This document shows, one piece after another, positions 8,820-17,478 of a DNA stretch of 64,000 nucleotides. The stretch is from Frateuria edaphi. GTDB taxonomy: Bacteria; Pseudomonadota; Gammaproteobacteria; Xanthomonadales; Rhodanobacteraceae. Each line of letters starts with the position of its first letter. Position 1 is the first letter of the stretch. The position numbers were made by a program, and so were the translations under genes. The stretch is taken from positions 1,612,001 to 1,676,000 of the forward strand of contig NZ_CP088251.1 of the NCBI RefSeq assembly GCF_021117405.1, read 5' to 3'. A model generated the notes under the pieces. That model saw only the letters and a program-made list of their open reading frames with translations. It ran no database searches and was not told the origin of the DNA.

Positions 8820-10436
8820 ATGAGTGATGCACCCTGGTGGCGCGGCGCCGTCACCTACCAGATCTATCCGCGCAGTTTCCTGGATACCAACGGCGACGGC
8901 GTAGGCGATCTGCCGGGGATCATCGAAAAGCTCGACTACGTGGCGAGCCTGGGTGTCGACGCGATCTGGATCTCGCCGTTCTTCAAGTCGCCGATGGCCG
9001 ACTACGGCTACGACATCGCCGACTATTGCGACGTCGATCCGCTGTTCGGGCAACTGGAGGATTTCGACCGGCTGCTGGCCAAGGCGCACGGCCTGGGCAT
9101 CCGGGTAATGATCGACCAGGTGCTCAGCCACACCTCCGTCGACCACGCCTGGTTCCAGGAAAGCCGGGCCAGCCGCGACAACCCCAAGGCCGACTGGTAC
9201 GTCTGGGCGGACGCGAAGGACGACGGCTCGCCACCGAACAACTGGCTGTCGATCTTCGGCGGCGTCGCCTGGCAGTGGGAGCCGCGGCGCGGGCAGTATT
9301 TTCTGCACAACTTCCTGGCCTCGCAGCCGGACCTCAATTTCCACAACCCGGCGGTGCGTGCGGCGATCCTCGACTGCGTACGTTTCTGGCTGGAGCGTGG
9401 CGTCGATGGCCTGCGCCTGGATGCGATCAACTTCTGCTTCCACGACGCGCAACTGCGCGACAACCCGCCCAAGCCGAAGGACCAGCGCGTCGGCCGCGGC
9501 TTCAGCCCGGACAACCCCTACGCCTTCCAGTACCACTGGTACAACAACACGCAGCCGGAAAACCTGGCCTTCCTGGCCGAGCTGCGCGCACTGCTCGACC
9601 AGTACCCCGGCACGGTGGCGCTGGGCGAGATTTCTTCCGAGGACTCGCTGGCGACAATGGCCGAATACACCGGGGCCGGTCGCCTGCACATGGGCTACAG
9701 CTTCGAGTTGCTTACCGACGATTTCAGCGCCGCGCATATCCGCGGCACGGTGCAGCAACTGGAAGCCCAGATGCGGGAAGGCTGGCCGTGCTGGGCCATT
9801 TCCAACCACGACGTGGAGCGGGTGCTCAGCCGCTGGGGCAGGGCACAGCCGACCGCGCTGCTGGCCAACCTGTTCACCGCGATCGTCTGCTCGTTGCGCG
9901 GGTCGGTGTGCGTCTACCAGGGCGAGGAACTGGGCCTGACCGAGGCGCAGGTTCCGTTCGAATCGCTCAAGGACCCGTACGGCATCGCGTTCTGGCCGCA
10001 GTTCAAGGGCCGCGACGGGTGTCGCACGCCGATGCCCTGGAACGACGAAGCGCACGCCGGCTTCAGCGGTGGCGAACCCTGGCTGCCGGTGCCGGACGAA
10101 CATCGTGCGCTGGCCGTGGCGCGACAGGAAACCGACCTCGCCTCGGCGTTGCACGGCTTCCGTCGCATCCTCCGCTGGCGTCGCGGACAGCCTGCGTTGC
10201 GCTGGGGCGACATCGTCTTCCTCGACGCGCCCGAGCCCGTGCTTGCCTTCACGCGCAGCCACGAGGGCGAGACTGTGCTTGTCGCCTTCAACCTCGGCGC
10301 GACCGCGCTCGAAGCGGAGCTGGTGCTCGACGGCAGCTGGCAGGCCATCGACGGTCACGGGCTTCCGGAAGGCAGCTTCGCCTCCGGGCGGCTGCGGTTG
10401 CCCGCACACGGGGTGGTGTTCGCGCGCGCCGCCTGA
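8820..10436 (+). CDS. GH13 alpha-glucosidase, cytoplasmic
   Basis: The 538-residue protein has no signal peptide and begins with the typical GH13 start WWRGAVTYQIYPRSF, followed by the calcium-loop-like DTNGDGVGD. Conserved regions are DQVLSH (99-104), GLRLDAINF with nucleophile D201, GEIS with acid/base E270, and ISNHDVERV with D331. This matches the GH13_23/oligo-1,6-glucosidase-like group that includes the Xanthomonas alpha-glucosidases. It probably hydrolyses maltose and short maltooligosaccharides taken up by the divergent receptor. The ATG at 8820 fits the homology start; the longer frame upstream has no domain content and crosses operator C. Confidence 0.92.
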   Translation: MSDAPWWRGAVTYQIYPRSFLDTNGDGVGDLPGIIEKLDYVASLGVDAIWISPFFKSPMADYGYDIADYCDVDPLFGQLEDFDRLLAKAHGLGIRVMIDQVLSHTSVDHAWFQESRASRDNPKADWYVWADAKDDGSPPNNWLSIFGGVAWQWEPRRGQYFLHNFLASQPDLNFHNPAVRAAILDCVRFWLERGVDGLRLDAINFCFHDAQLRDNPPKPKDQRVGRGFSPDNPYAFQYHWYNNTQPENLAFLAELRALLDQYPGTVALGEISSEDSLATMAEYTGAGRLHMGYSFELLTDDFSAAHIRGTVQQLEAQMREGWPCWAISNHDVERVLSRWGRAQPTALLANLFTAIVCSLRGSVCVYQGEELGLTEAQVPFESLKDPYGIAFWPQFKGRDGCRTPMPWNDEAHAGFSGGEPWLPVPDEHRALAVARQETDLASALHGFRRILRWRRGQPALRWGDIVFLDAPEPVLAFTRSHEGETVLVAFNLGATALEAELVLDGSWQAIDGHGLPEGSFASGRLRLPAHGVVFARAA

Positions 10437-10516
10437 GCCGCGCTTGCGGGGGATCACGCGACAGTGAGCGGCCGGTGCGTAGATTCGCGATTGTTTCCTC
10501 CAACAGGAGCCACCGC

Positions 10517-10690
10517 ATGCCCAATCCCAAGCCCACCGCCCAGCATCGGCACGGCACCGGCGACCGCAACGACGCCGACGTCGCCCGGATGGACCACAAG
10601 CTGCAGGAAAAACGCGACGCCAAGGAAACGCGCGACGCCGCGGAGGCCGACCGGGAAGCCAAACGCGAGGAAGGTTTCGACCGTTCGTAG
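10517..10690 (+). CDS. Small highly charged protein
   Basis: A 57-residue protein, nearly all charged and Ala residues (MDHKLQEKRDAKETRDAAEADREAKREEG). It has a good AGGAG ribosome-binding site at 10505-10509, eight bases before the ATG. It is predicted to be a single helix with no Cys and no signal peptide. I do not recognise a family. It stands alone between the alpha-glucosidase and a tRNA terminator on the other strand. The ribosome-binding site and the composition support a real gene. Confidence 0.6.
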   Translation: MPNPKPTAQHRHGTGDRNDADVARMDHKLQEKRDAKETRDAAEADREAKREEGFDRS

Positions 10691-10700
10691 TTGCCGCCGC

Positions 10701-10740
10701 AAAAAAGAAAGCCCCGGGGGCCTGCGCCGCCGGGGCTTTC
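10701..10740 (-). terminator. Terminator of tRNA-Ala
   Basis: An 11-bp stem (GAAAGCCCCGG/CCGGGGCTTTC, 10707-10717 with 10730-10740) is followed on the minus strand by TTTTTT (complement of 10701-10706). It lies 14 bp beyond the tRNA 3' end. There is no T-run on the plus strand, so it is directional. Confidence 0.85.
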
Positions 10741-10753
10741 GTCTGGAACGGAT

Positions 10754-10829
<76 letters not shown>

Positions 10830-10886
10830 ACGCGAGCCGCGCATGTTAGCAGCGTCGCGTGGCGTTCGCCAAGAGGCTCCGGTGCG

Positions 10887-12002
10887 TCAGTCCGGCAACA
10901 ACCCCGTCAGCGGCCCGTGCAGCACCTCGCGGCGCCAGCCTTCGAGGAAATCGGGCCATTCGCGCGTGGCGAGGTATTCCTCGAGCACCTTGCGCGGGCA
11001 CAGCAGTCCGGCGGGGAGGTCGAGTTCGCCGGCCAGGCGATCGACGGTGTCCTTCATCGCGGCGAGCGACTTCTTGGCCGCGCCCATCACGGGCATGGGA
11101 ATCGCGGCGGTCGTCGCCAGTTCCTGCGCATCAAGGGCGGGTTTGATCAGTTCGAACAGTTCGGCTCGTTGGGGCGAACGCAGCGCCCGCTGGCCGCGGG
11201 CGCGCTGGTCCAGTTCGGCAAGGCTGGACGGCGGGTGCTGAGCGAAACCGAGTGCCAGCGCATCCTCCAGCAGCCACGAGCGTGGACGGTCGAGCGTGCG
11301 TGCGCTGCGATCGCGCCATAGCAGGATGCGACGCAACAGTGCCTGCTGTTCGCGCGACCATTCCGCGGCGGCGCGGAAGCTGCGCTGCGGCTGAGGGTCG
11401 CCCTCGTGTGCGTTGGCGCGGCGCTTCAGTCGCTCGCAATCTTCCGCGTGCCATTGTGCGCGGCCACGCTCGACGAGCCGTGCCGCGAGGTGTGCATGGA
11501 CCGGTTCCAGGTAGACCACATCCAGGGTGGCATACAACCGTTGCGACTCGGTGAGCGGGCGTTGCAGCCAGTCCGAGCGGGTTTCGCCCTTGTCCAGCTC
11601 CACGCCGACCAGTTCGGCAACCAATGCGCGGTAACTCATCCCCAGCCCCATGCCGACGAAGGCGGCCGCGATCTGGGTGTCGAACAGCGTGCCGGGGCCT
11701 TCGGGCAGCAGCGGGGCAAGGGCTTCCAGGTCCTCGCCGGCGCTGTGCATGACCGTTACCGTCGGCCCCGTGACCAGGCGCGGCTGCAGCGCATCGCCGA
11801 TATCGAAGGCCCGCGGGTCGACCAGCGCGTAGCGGCCGTTCCAACCCAATTGCAGTAATGCAAGCTGGGGGTGGAACGTGTTGCGGCGCATGAACTCGGT
11901 GTCGACACCCAATGCCGCGTCGGCCGGCAGTTCGGCCAGCCACGCGTCCAGCGTGTCGCGGCTATCGATCCATGTGGCGGCGGCCGCGATGGGCACGGAC
12001 AT
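10887..12002 (-). CDS. rnd: Ribonuclease D
   Basis: A 371-residue 3'-5' exoribonuclease that trims the 3' ends of tRNA precursors and other stable RNAs. The DEDD exonuclease residues are visible: D34 and E36 in GVDTEF, an Asp in HSAGEDLEAL, and an Asp with Tyr in LYATLDVVYL. An HRDC-type helical region follows (QRALLRRILLWRDRSARTLDRPR). The ATG at 12002 has AGGAA about nine bases upstream; the longer upstream frame runs into the divergent promoter region. The length matches E. coli RNase D (375 residues). The tRNA-Ala gene directly downstream is independently terminated. Confidence 0.93.
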   Translation of the reverse strand: MSVPIAAAATWIDSRDTLDAWLAELPADAALGVDTEFMRRNTFHPQLALLQLGWNGRYALVDPRAFDIGDALQPRLVTGPTVTVMHSAGEDLEALAPLLPEGPGTLFDTQIAAAFVGMGLGMSYRALVAELVGVELDKGETRSDWLQRPLTESQRLYATLDVVYLEPVHAHLAARLVERGRAQWHAEDCERLKRRANAHEGDPQPQRSFRAAAEWSREQQALLRRILLWRDRSARTLDRPRSWLLEDALALGFAQHPPSSLAELDQRARGQRALRSPQRAELFELIKPALDAQELATTAAIPMPVMGAAKKSLAAMKDTVDRLAGELDLPAGLLCPRKVLEEYLATREWPDFLEGWRREVLHGPLTGLLPD

Positions 12003-12117
12003 GCGGAAGATTCCTCGGTGTCGGGTTCGGCGGGCGTCCGGGGCGCGCGACGCGCATTGCCCTGTCATCGGCCCTGCCATAAGGTGAGCGGCGCACGATA
12101 ACAGCCTTGGGACCTTC

Positions 12118-14058
12118 ATGCCGAGCAACGAAACCGTCCGCCTCCAGCGCACTCTCGGTGGCGCACTGGGCGTGCTCGTGCTCGGCGCGGCGCTGGTCTA
12201 CCACTTCTTTCCGCGGGTCTTCCACGTGGACCCCGCCACGATGACGACCCGCCGGCCGGCCTCGATGGGCGTTGCCCCGCCTGCCGGGCAGCGTGCGTCG
12301 CGCACGCCGCTGGACGCAGAAGCCGATGCTGGCCCACCACTTACGCTGGCCCCGGCCGCGGTGATCGCGTCGAGGATGAACAAGGGCAACCAGCATCTTC
12401 CCGAACAGCTCAGCGCCGACACGCCGGAGGTGCAGGCATTGCTTGCGCGCGCCGACAAGGCCATGCAGGGCGGGCGGCTGGTCGGCGGCGAGGACAGCGC
12501 CGCCGCGTTTTACGCGCAGGCGTTGAAGGACAAGCCCGACAGCCGGGCCGCCGCACAGGGCCTCAACCAGGTGCGGGCGCAGGTGGTTGCACAGATCGGC
12601 CAGGACATCGCGGTCGGCGATGCCGACTCGGCCCAGGACCTGCTGGAGGGCCTGCGCGGTCTGCCCAACACGGCTGGCGACGTGGCCCAGTTGGAGCAGG
12701 GACTGAAGACGCTGGCCAAGGTTCGGCCCATGCTCGCCCAGGCAGCCTCGCTGCTTCAACAGGGCAAGGTTGACCAGCCACAGGGTGACAGCGCACTGGA
12801 CGTTTACCGCCAGGTGCAGGCGCTCGATCCGCAGAACGCGATGGCGGAGCAAGGCATCTTCCAGGTGCAGCGGGCCGTGCTTGACCGTGCCCTCGCGGCT
12901 GTGGCGCAGAACGATTTCGCTGCTGCCGACCGGGCGCTGGCGGAAGCGGAAACCATCCGCCCCGGAGCGCAGCAACTGAGGGACGTGCGCAACCGCGTCG
13001 AGGGCATCCGTCGCCAGCGCGCCAGCGGGCTGTTGGCGCAGGCGCGCTCGGCGCTGGACGCCGGCAATCTTGACCTGGCACAGCGGCTTGCTGGCCAGGC
13101 ACAGGCCCTGCAGCCGGACCTGAAGGGCATTGACGCGTTCCAGCAACAGCTCACCAACGCCCGGCTGTACGCCAGCTACAAGCCGGGGCAGGTGTTCAGC
13201 GATCGGTTCGTGGACCTGCCGGGTCATACGCCGGCGATGGTGGTGGTTCCTACTGGCAGCTTCCGTATGGGCGCGCCGGACGGGGAAGAGGACCATTCGG
13301 ACGCGGAAACGCCCATGCATCAGGTCGCGCTGGACAAGGGTTTTGCGATGGCGCGTGCCGAGGTCACGGTCGGCCAGTTCCGCGAGTTCGTGCGGGCCAG
13401 CGGCTACCAGCCCGACTCGGTCAGGCTGGGGGGCGCCAGCGTGTACGACGAGCGCAGCGGCGTCCTGCGAGACGACTCGCATGCCACCTGGCAGGATGAT
13501 TACGCCGGCCGCCCGGCCTCGGACGATCTGCCGGTAGTCAACGTGTCCTGGCGCGATGCCAGGGCCTACGCTGCCTGGCTCGGTGAACGCACTGGCAAGC
13601 GCTACCGCCTGCCGAGCGAGGCCGAGTTCGAGTACGCGCTGCGTGGCGGTACCCAGACCCGCTTCTGGTGGGGCCGACAGGCGCCTACGCGCAGGGTGGA
13701 GAACCTCACCGGCAGCGGCGACCGGTCACCCAGCGGTCGGCGCTGGAGCAACGCCTTTCCCAGCTACCGCGATGGTTACTGGGGCCCGGCGCCGGGGGCG
13801 AGCTTCGTGGCGAACCCGTTCGGCCTGTACGACATCGATGGCAACGTTTCCGAATGGGTCGCCGACTGCTGGCACGACAATTACGTGCGCGCGCCCGTCG
13901 ACGGCAGCGCCTGGCTCAATCCTGGCTGCAGCGTGCACGTCGTGCGGGGCGGTTCGTGGGGCAGTTCGCCCGACCAGGTCCGCTCGGCCTACCGGCAGGG
14001 CGCGGACGGCAGCGTGCGCAGCGGACGCGTGGGTTTCCGCGTCGTTCGCGAACTGTAG
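12118..14058 (+). CDS. Membrane-anchored FGE-fold (SUMF1-like) protein without catalytic cysteines
   Basis: This 646-residue protein has an N-terminal transmembrane anchor (about residues 13-31) and a periplasmic helical-repeat region (about 90-350) with TPR-like units such as LLAQARSALDAGNLDLAQRLAGQAQALQPD. A C-terminal formylglycine-generating-enzyme fold follows from about residue 365. Landmarks of that fold are MVVVPTGSFRMGAPDGEED, VSWRDARAYAAWLGERTGKRYRLPSEAEFEYA, DIDGNVSEWVADCW and VVRGGSWGSSPDQVRSAYR. The two active-site cysteines of true FGE near the C-terminus are absent, so sulfatase activation is unlikely. A binding or structural role in the periplasm is inferred. It is divergent from rnd and stands as a single gene. 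Confidence 0.8.
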   Translation: MPSNETVRLQRTLGGALGVLVLGAALVYHFFPRVFHVDPATMTTRRPASMGVAPPAGQRASRTPLDAEADAGPPLTLAPAAVIASRMNKGNQHLPEQLSADTPEVQALLARADKAMQGGRLVGGEDSAAAFYAQALKDKPDSRAAAQGLNQVRAQVVAQIGQDIAVGDADSAQDLLEGLRGLPNTAGDVAQLEQGLKTLAKVRPMLAQAASLLQQGKVDQPQGDSALDVYRQVQALDPQNAMAEQGIFQVQRAVLDRALAAVAQNDFAAADRALAEAETIRPGAQQLRDVRNRVEGIRRQRASGLLAQARSALDAGNLDLAQRLAGQAQALQPDLKGIDAFQQQLTNARLYASYKPGQVFSDRFVDLPGHTPAMVVVPTGSFRMGAPDGEEDHSDAETPMHQVALDKGFAMARAEVTVGQFREFVRASGYQPDSVRLGGASVYDERSGVLRDDSHATWQDDYAGRPASDDLPVVNVSWRDARAYAAWLGERTGKRYRLPSEAEFEYALRGGTQTRFWWGRQAPTRRVENLTGSGDRSPSGRRWSNAFPSYRDGYWGPAPGASFVANPFGLYDIDGNVSEWVADCWHDNYVRAPVDGSAWLNPGCSVHVVRGGSWGSSPDQVRSAYRQGADGSVRSGRVGFRVVREL

Positions 14059-14225
14059 ACACGCGCCTGAAGAGGATGCCCCAACGGCCGGAGCGCGGGC
14101 CTGCAAGGGGCGCGCGAAACGACCTACCCAAGCCATGCGACATCTGCAAGACTGCATATCCGGCCAGCGGTTGCGCGCTGCTCGCCGGATGCCCGGCAGG
14201 CGGAGCCTTCCGGGGGGAGGGCGCA

Positions 14226-14468
14226 ATGAATCCGGAAACCGTACGCTTGTTCGTGCCGTTCAGCGGTGAGGCTCCCTGGATCGTGAAGGGGGACGCCTCC
14301 CGTGTGGGAACCTATCCCACGCGCGCCGAGGCGATCTCGGCGGCCGTGCGGGTGCGTGCCAAGCTGGCGCGCGCCTGGGGTCTCCAGCATCCGCCGGTGC
14401 GCGTGCAGGAGAGCGACGGCAGCTGGCATGAACTGGCCGATCCGGACTCCACGACTCTGTTGCAATAG
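14226..14468 (+). CDS. Small DUF2188-like protein
   Basis: An 80-residue protein with a strong GGGGGGAGGG ribosome-binding site. The segment PWIVKGDASRVGTYPTRAEAISAAVRVRAKLA followed by VRVQESDGSW resembles the short DUF2188 fold, in which a strand, a helix and another strand pair an X-A-x-A-x-A-xx-A helix with a G-W strand. It ends eight bases before the receiver-domain gene, so the two are probably co-transcribed. No function is known for the family. Confidence 0.65.
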   Translation: MNPETVRLFVPFSGEAPWIVKGDASRVGTYPTRAEAISAAVRVRAKLARAWGLQHPPVRVQESDGSWHELADPDSTTLLQ

Positions 14469-14476
14469 GTAGCCCA

Positions 14477-14851
14477 ATGGAAAAGACGTCCGGCCCCTGG
14501 CGGATTCTGCTGGTCGAAGACGAGATGCTGGTGGCCATGTTGCTGGAAGACATGCTTTCCGAGGCCGGCCACACCATCATCGGGCCGATGGCGCGCATCG
14601 AACAGGCGGTGGAAGCCGCTCGCAGGGAAGCGATCGATCTGGCGATCCTGGACGTGAACGTCGGGGGCGACGAGGTGTACCCCGTCGCGGAGGCCCTGGC
14701 GGCCCGCGAGATCCCCTTCGCCTTCGCCACCGGCTATGGCGCCCATGGCTTGCGCGAACCCTGGCAGGAACGCCCCACCCTGCAGAAGCCATTCCACCGA
14801 AACGACCTGTTCCGGATGGTGGCCGAGCTCGCATCGTCCTATTCTTGCTAG
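14477..14851 (+). CDS. Stand-alone response regulator receiver domain
   Basis: A 124-residue CheY-like receiver with no output domain. It has the acidic pair ED in LLVEDEM (about residues 14-16), the phospho-acceptor Asp in LAILDVNV, a Thr in FATGYG and the Lys in LQKPF. Single-domain receivers act as phosphate carriers or by protein contact. It follows the DUF2188-like gene by eight bases and precedes a MASE1-type sensor by about 160 bp, so a functional pair is possible. The ATG is preceded only by a modest AGG. Confidence 0.88.
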   Translation: MEKTSGPWRILLVEDEMLVAMLLEDMLSEAGHTIIGPMARIEQAVEAARREAIDLAILDVNVGGDEVYPVAEALAAREIPFAFATGYGAHGLREPWQERPTLQKPFHRNDLFRMVAELASSYSC

Positions 14852-15010
14852 GCCTTCGATCTCGTCGCCGCCATACGTGGAAGCAACGGAGCCTTGCTTC
14901 GGTTAGGATCGGGACTGGCCGGATTCATCGCGATTTCACGCGGAATTCGGTTGATTTATACGGATGAACGCTCTGAGCAGGTGGGGCTCGGGATGCCGGG
15001 GGAAGGGAAG

Positions 15011-16603
15011 ATGCCACGGGAACTATGGAAGCGCGCCTGGATGCGCCAGGTCGCCGTAGCCGCCGCCTACGCGCTTGCATATAGCGCAGCGCATCACCTG
15101 TCCTTCTCCCACTGGGCAGTGTTTGCCGGCGTCCGACTCAGCGCGTTGCTGTTCGTTCCGTATCGCTACTGGCCCGCGCTCGCCGTCGGCGAGGGAGCGG
15201 CGCTGGTCGGCAACGCCGTGGATTGCGCAAGCGTATACGGCTGGCTGTGGGGCAGCACGTACATGGTGCCGCCGATGCTGTTCGCCATGCCGGTCGCGCG
15301 CTGGTGCCGGGAACGCCGGCGTCTTTTCCCCACGCCATCCACGACGAATACCAACGTCCTGCTGCTGACGATCTTCCTGGTCGCCCTTATCGGAACGACC
15401 GTGAACATGGCCACGTATTCGATGATGCGCGGCGTGGAGGTCGATCATTTCGAGGTCAAGATGCTGGTGGTCGCCGGCTGGTACTTCGTGGGCAACTACA
15501 TGGGCATGCTCGCCCTCGTGCCCGTTGTCTTGCTTGTGCGCGAGGCATTGGCCACCAGCGATGGAGCCGGGCTTTGGACACGCTTTTCGGAAAGCCTTCT
15601 GGTCATGGACACGGCGTGCTTGCTGCTTCCGTCGCTGGCATTGCTGGTCTGGCTGGCATCGAGTGTCCCAGGCGAGGCCGGGGAAGAAGCCAGGGTCGCG
15701 ATGTTCCTGCCCGTGGCGTGGCTCTCGCTGCGACATGGTTGGCGCGGAGCTGCCGTAGGTGGGACCGTAGCCAGTATCGCGGTCGTGCTTTCGATGCCGG
15801 CAGTCGAAGATAGCGACACGCTGCACGCGCAGGTGTTCGTTGCCTTTACTACCACCACCATGCTGATGCTCGGCGGGCGCATTGCAGCGCTACACGAAAG
15901 AGAGGATCGCAAGCTGACAGACGCCCGCATGGCGTTTGCGGTGGCCCAGCGCAACATTTCCCTGGGTGAATTGCAGCTGCGGCAAACCTCCCACGCCCTC
16001 GAGCAGATGAGCGGTCTCATCCAGGCTTCCTATGCCCAGCTGCTTGGCAGGCTGCGTTGTCTGCTGCCCGGGACCGACGAGCGCAGCTACTGTCGGCAAG
16101 CGGCGATCACGCAGCATCAGATGTACCGGCTCGCTGATTCGCTGTATCCCTTGGCCTGGCAGGAGCGAGGTTTGCGGGCCGCGCTGCGCGAGGGAGCGAT
16201 GCCGCGCGCGCTGGACGAGGCGGGCATCGCCTATTGGTGCAACATCAGGGGCGCCGAACTCGACGAGTTGTCCAACGGTCTGCGCATCGCGCTTTACCGG
16301 CTGGCGTGCGAGGCCGTAACCCTCGCCTGTTCAAAGCGAAACGTCAGCCGCATCAGCTTGCAGCTGCGATGCGGGTCCTTTGGAGGACGTCGCTGGGCGG
16401 TACTCTGCGTGGATTCCCTGGTCGACTACGCCCAGCTAGGCAAGGTGCGTTGGGACGATCTGTTTCCCGCACTGGGGGGCAGTGGCCTCGGCTTGGGAGC
16501 CATCAAGGACAGGGCGATCATCTTCGAGGGAAGGGCGCGGGAACGAGCGTTGGGGGGCGGCCAGCGCGTCAGCGTCATACTCTACGATCCTGACATTTCA
16601 TAA
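15011..16603 (+). CDS. MASE1-type membrane sensor with histidine-kinase-like C-terminus
   Basis: Residues about 10-300 of this 530-residue protein form eight or so membrane segments, with the MASE1 hallmark VFAGVRLSALLFVPYRYWPALAVGEG. A helical linker and a kinase-like end follow. The end keeps an N-box-like LRIALYRLACEAVTLA and a G-box-like GGSGLGLGAIKDRA. The helical region where HisKA_3 kinases carry their phospho-acceptor (LRQTSHALEQMSGLIQ) lacks the HD/HE dipeptide, so kinase activity is doubtful. I chose ATG 15011, preceded by GGGGGAAGGGAAG. ATG 14993 and TTG 14894 are alternatives. The preceding lone receiver may be its partner. Confidence 0.78.
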   Translation: MPRELWKRAWMRQVAVAAAYALAYSAAHHLSFSHWAVFAGVRLSALLFVPYRYWPALAVGEGAALVGNAVDCASVYGWLWGSTYMVPPMLFAMPVARWCRERRRLFPTPSTTNTNVLLLTIFLVALIGTTVNMATYSMMRGVEVDHFEVKMLVVAGWYFVGNYMGMLALVPVVLLVREALATSDGAGLWTRFSESLLVMDTACLLLPSLALLVWLASSVPGEAGEEARVAMFLPVAWLSLRHGWRGAAVGGTVASIAVVLSMPAVEDSDTLHAQVFVAFTTTTMLMLGGRIAALHEREDRKLTDARMAFAVAQRNISLGELQLRQTSHALEQMSGLIQASYAQLLGRLRCLLPGTDERSYCRQAAITQHQMYRLADSLYPLAWQERGLRAALREGAMPRALDEAGIAYWCNIRGAELDELSNGLRIALYRLACEAVTLACSKRNVSRISLQLRCGSFGGRRWAVLCVDSLVDYAQLGKVRWDDLFPALGGSGLGLGAIKDRAIIFEGRARERALGGGQRVSVILYDPDIS

Positions 16604-16610
16604 AACAAAA

Positions 16611-16640
16611 AAAACCGCCTTTCGAGGCGGTTTTTTTTTC
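16611..16640. terminator. Bidirectional terminator with UUCG loop
   Basis: AAAACCGCCT-TTCG-AGGCGGTTTT is a 10-bp stem with a UUCG tetraloop, flanked by A- and T-runs on both sides. It can end both the MASE1 sensor (plus) and the convergent secreted orphan (minus). Confidence 0.92.
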
Positions 16641-16642
16641 TG

Positions 16643-17131
16643 TCAATTCAGGTGGCCATTGCATTCGGCCGGATTATCGCACGGGGACACAAGGCTGGTC
16701 GTCGTAAGCGGTGATACCGAGAAACGCGTGGTCCCATCGCTCATCGGTACGGCGTCGAGCTGGATATCGCCATCCTTGTACACGGTTTCGGTGTAGGAGG
16801 TCAGCGGTACCGCCGTGGTGTCCGCAGCCAACGATTGCTGTGGCGTGGAAACACGCTGGGCATCGCGCCCCATGGGAAGAACCAGGAACTGGCCGCCGGC
16901 GGTGCCGAATGCGACACGAACATTACCGCTGGTGTCGTTGACCTGTATGTAGTGAATTCCGTTATTGGCGAATACATATACATGCCAATGCTCATTTGCG
17001 CTTACATCCTGTGCATTGGGCCAAGCCTGTCCCAGACCTTCATTGAGGGGCGCTGCCGACACGGCGGTGCCCGCAATCCCCATGGCGATCAGGCTCGCAC
17101 AAATGGCGCGACGAAACGAAGATTTGCTCAT
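16643..17131 (-). CDS. Secreted orphan protein
   Basis: A 162-residue protein with a clear signal peptide (MSKSSFRRAICASLIAMGIAGTAVSA). The mature part is beta-rich (HWHVYVFANNGIHYIQVNDTSGNVRVAFG) and ends in two cysteines (PCDNPAECNG) that could form a disulfide. I do not recognise a family. An AGGGGA ribosome-binding site precedes the ATG. Base composition is visibly less GC-rich than in neighbouring genes, and the gene stands alone between terminators, which is compatible with recent acquisition. It is probably periplasmic or surface-exposed. Confidence 0.75.
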   Translation of the reverse strand: MSKSSFRRAICASLIAMGIAGTAVSAAPLNEGLGQAWPNAQDVSANEHWHVYVFANNGIHYIQVNDTSGNVRVAFGTAGGQFLVLPMGRDAQRVSTPQQSLAADTTAVPLTSYTETVYKDGDIQLDAVPMSDGTTRFSVSPLTTTSLVSPCDNPAECNGHLN

Positions 17132-17324
17132 GACAATTTTCCCCTAGTTGATTGCTCACTGATTGAGCTTCGCCACTCTATCAGCAGCAAAAGTGATCTT
17201 TTTGAGAAGTCGCGAGTGCTAATGCAAACCTGTGCGGCGGTTGTCGCGGTGGTGGACCGCGGGTTTCCAATTGCAGCGTCCGGCACGTCGACTGATGGAT
17301 GACCGTTTTCTCGCAATGCCGGAC

Positions 17325-17350
17325 AAAAAAAAGCCCGCGCGTGGCGGGCT
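17325..17350 (-). terminator. Terminator of tRNA-Leu
   Basis: The stem AGCCCGC with GCGGGCT (17332-17338 with 17344-17350) is followed on the minus strand by a T-run (complement of 17325-17331). It lies 18 bp beyond the tRNA 3' end. Confidence 0.82.
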
Positions 17351-17368
17351 CTTTCGATACGGATCTTG

Positions 17369-17454
17369 TGGTACCGGTGATAGGACTCGAACCTACACTC
17401 TGTCGCCAGAAGCGGATTTTGAGTCCGCCGCGTCTACCATTCCGCCACACCGGC
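17369..17454 (-). tRNA. tRNA-Leu (anticodon CAA)
   Basis: An 86-nt class II tRNA. The acceptor GCCGGTG pairs with CACCGGT (one G-U), followed by discriminator A and an encoded CCA. The anticodon stem GCGGA/TCCGC carries the loop CTCAAAA, so the anticodon is CAA and it reads TTG. A long variable arm (CTGGCGACAGAGTG region) confirms the Leu class. Confidence 0.95.
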
Positions 17455-17478
17455 ACAAGAAGGGGGATTATGCCCGGC

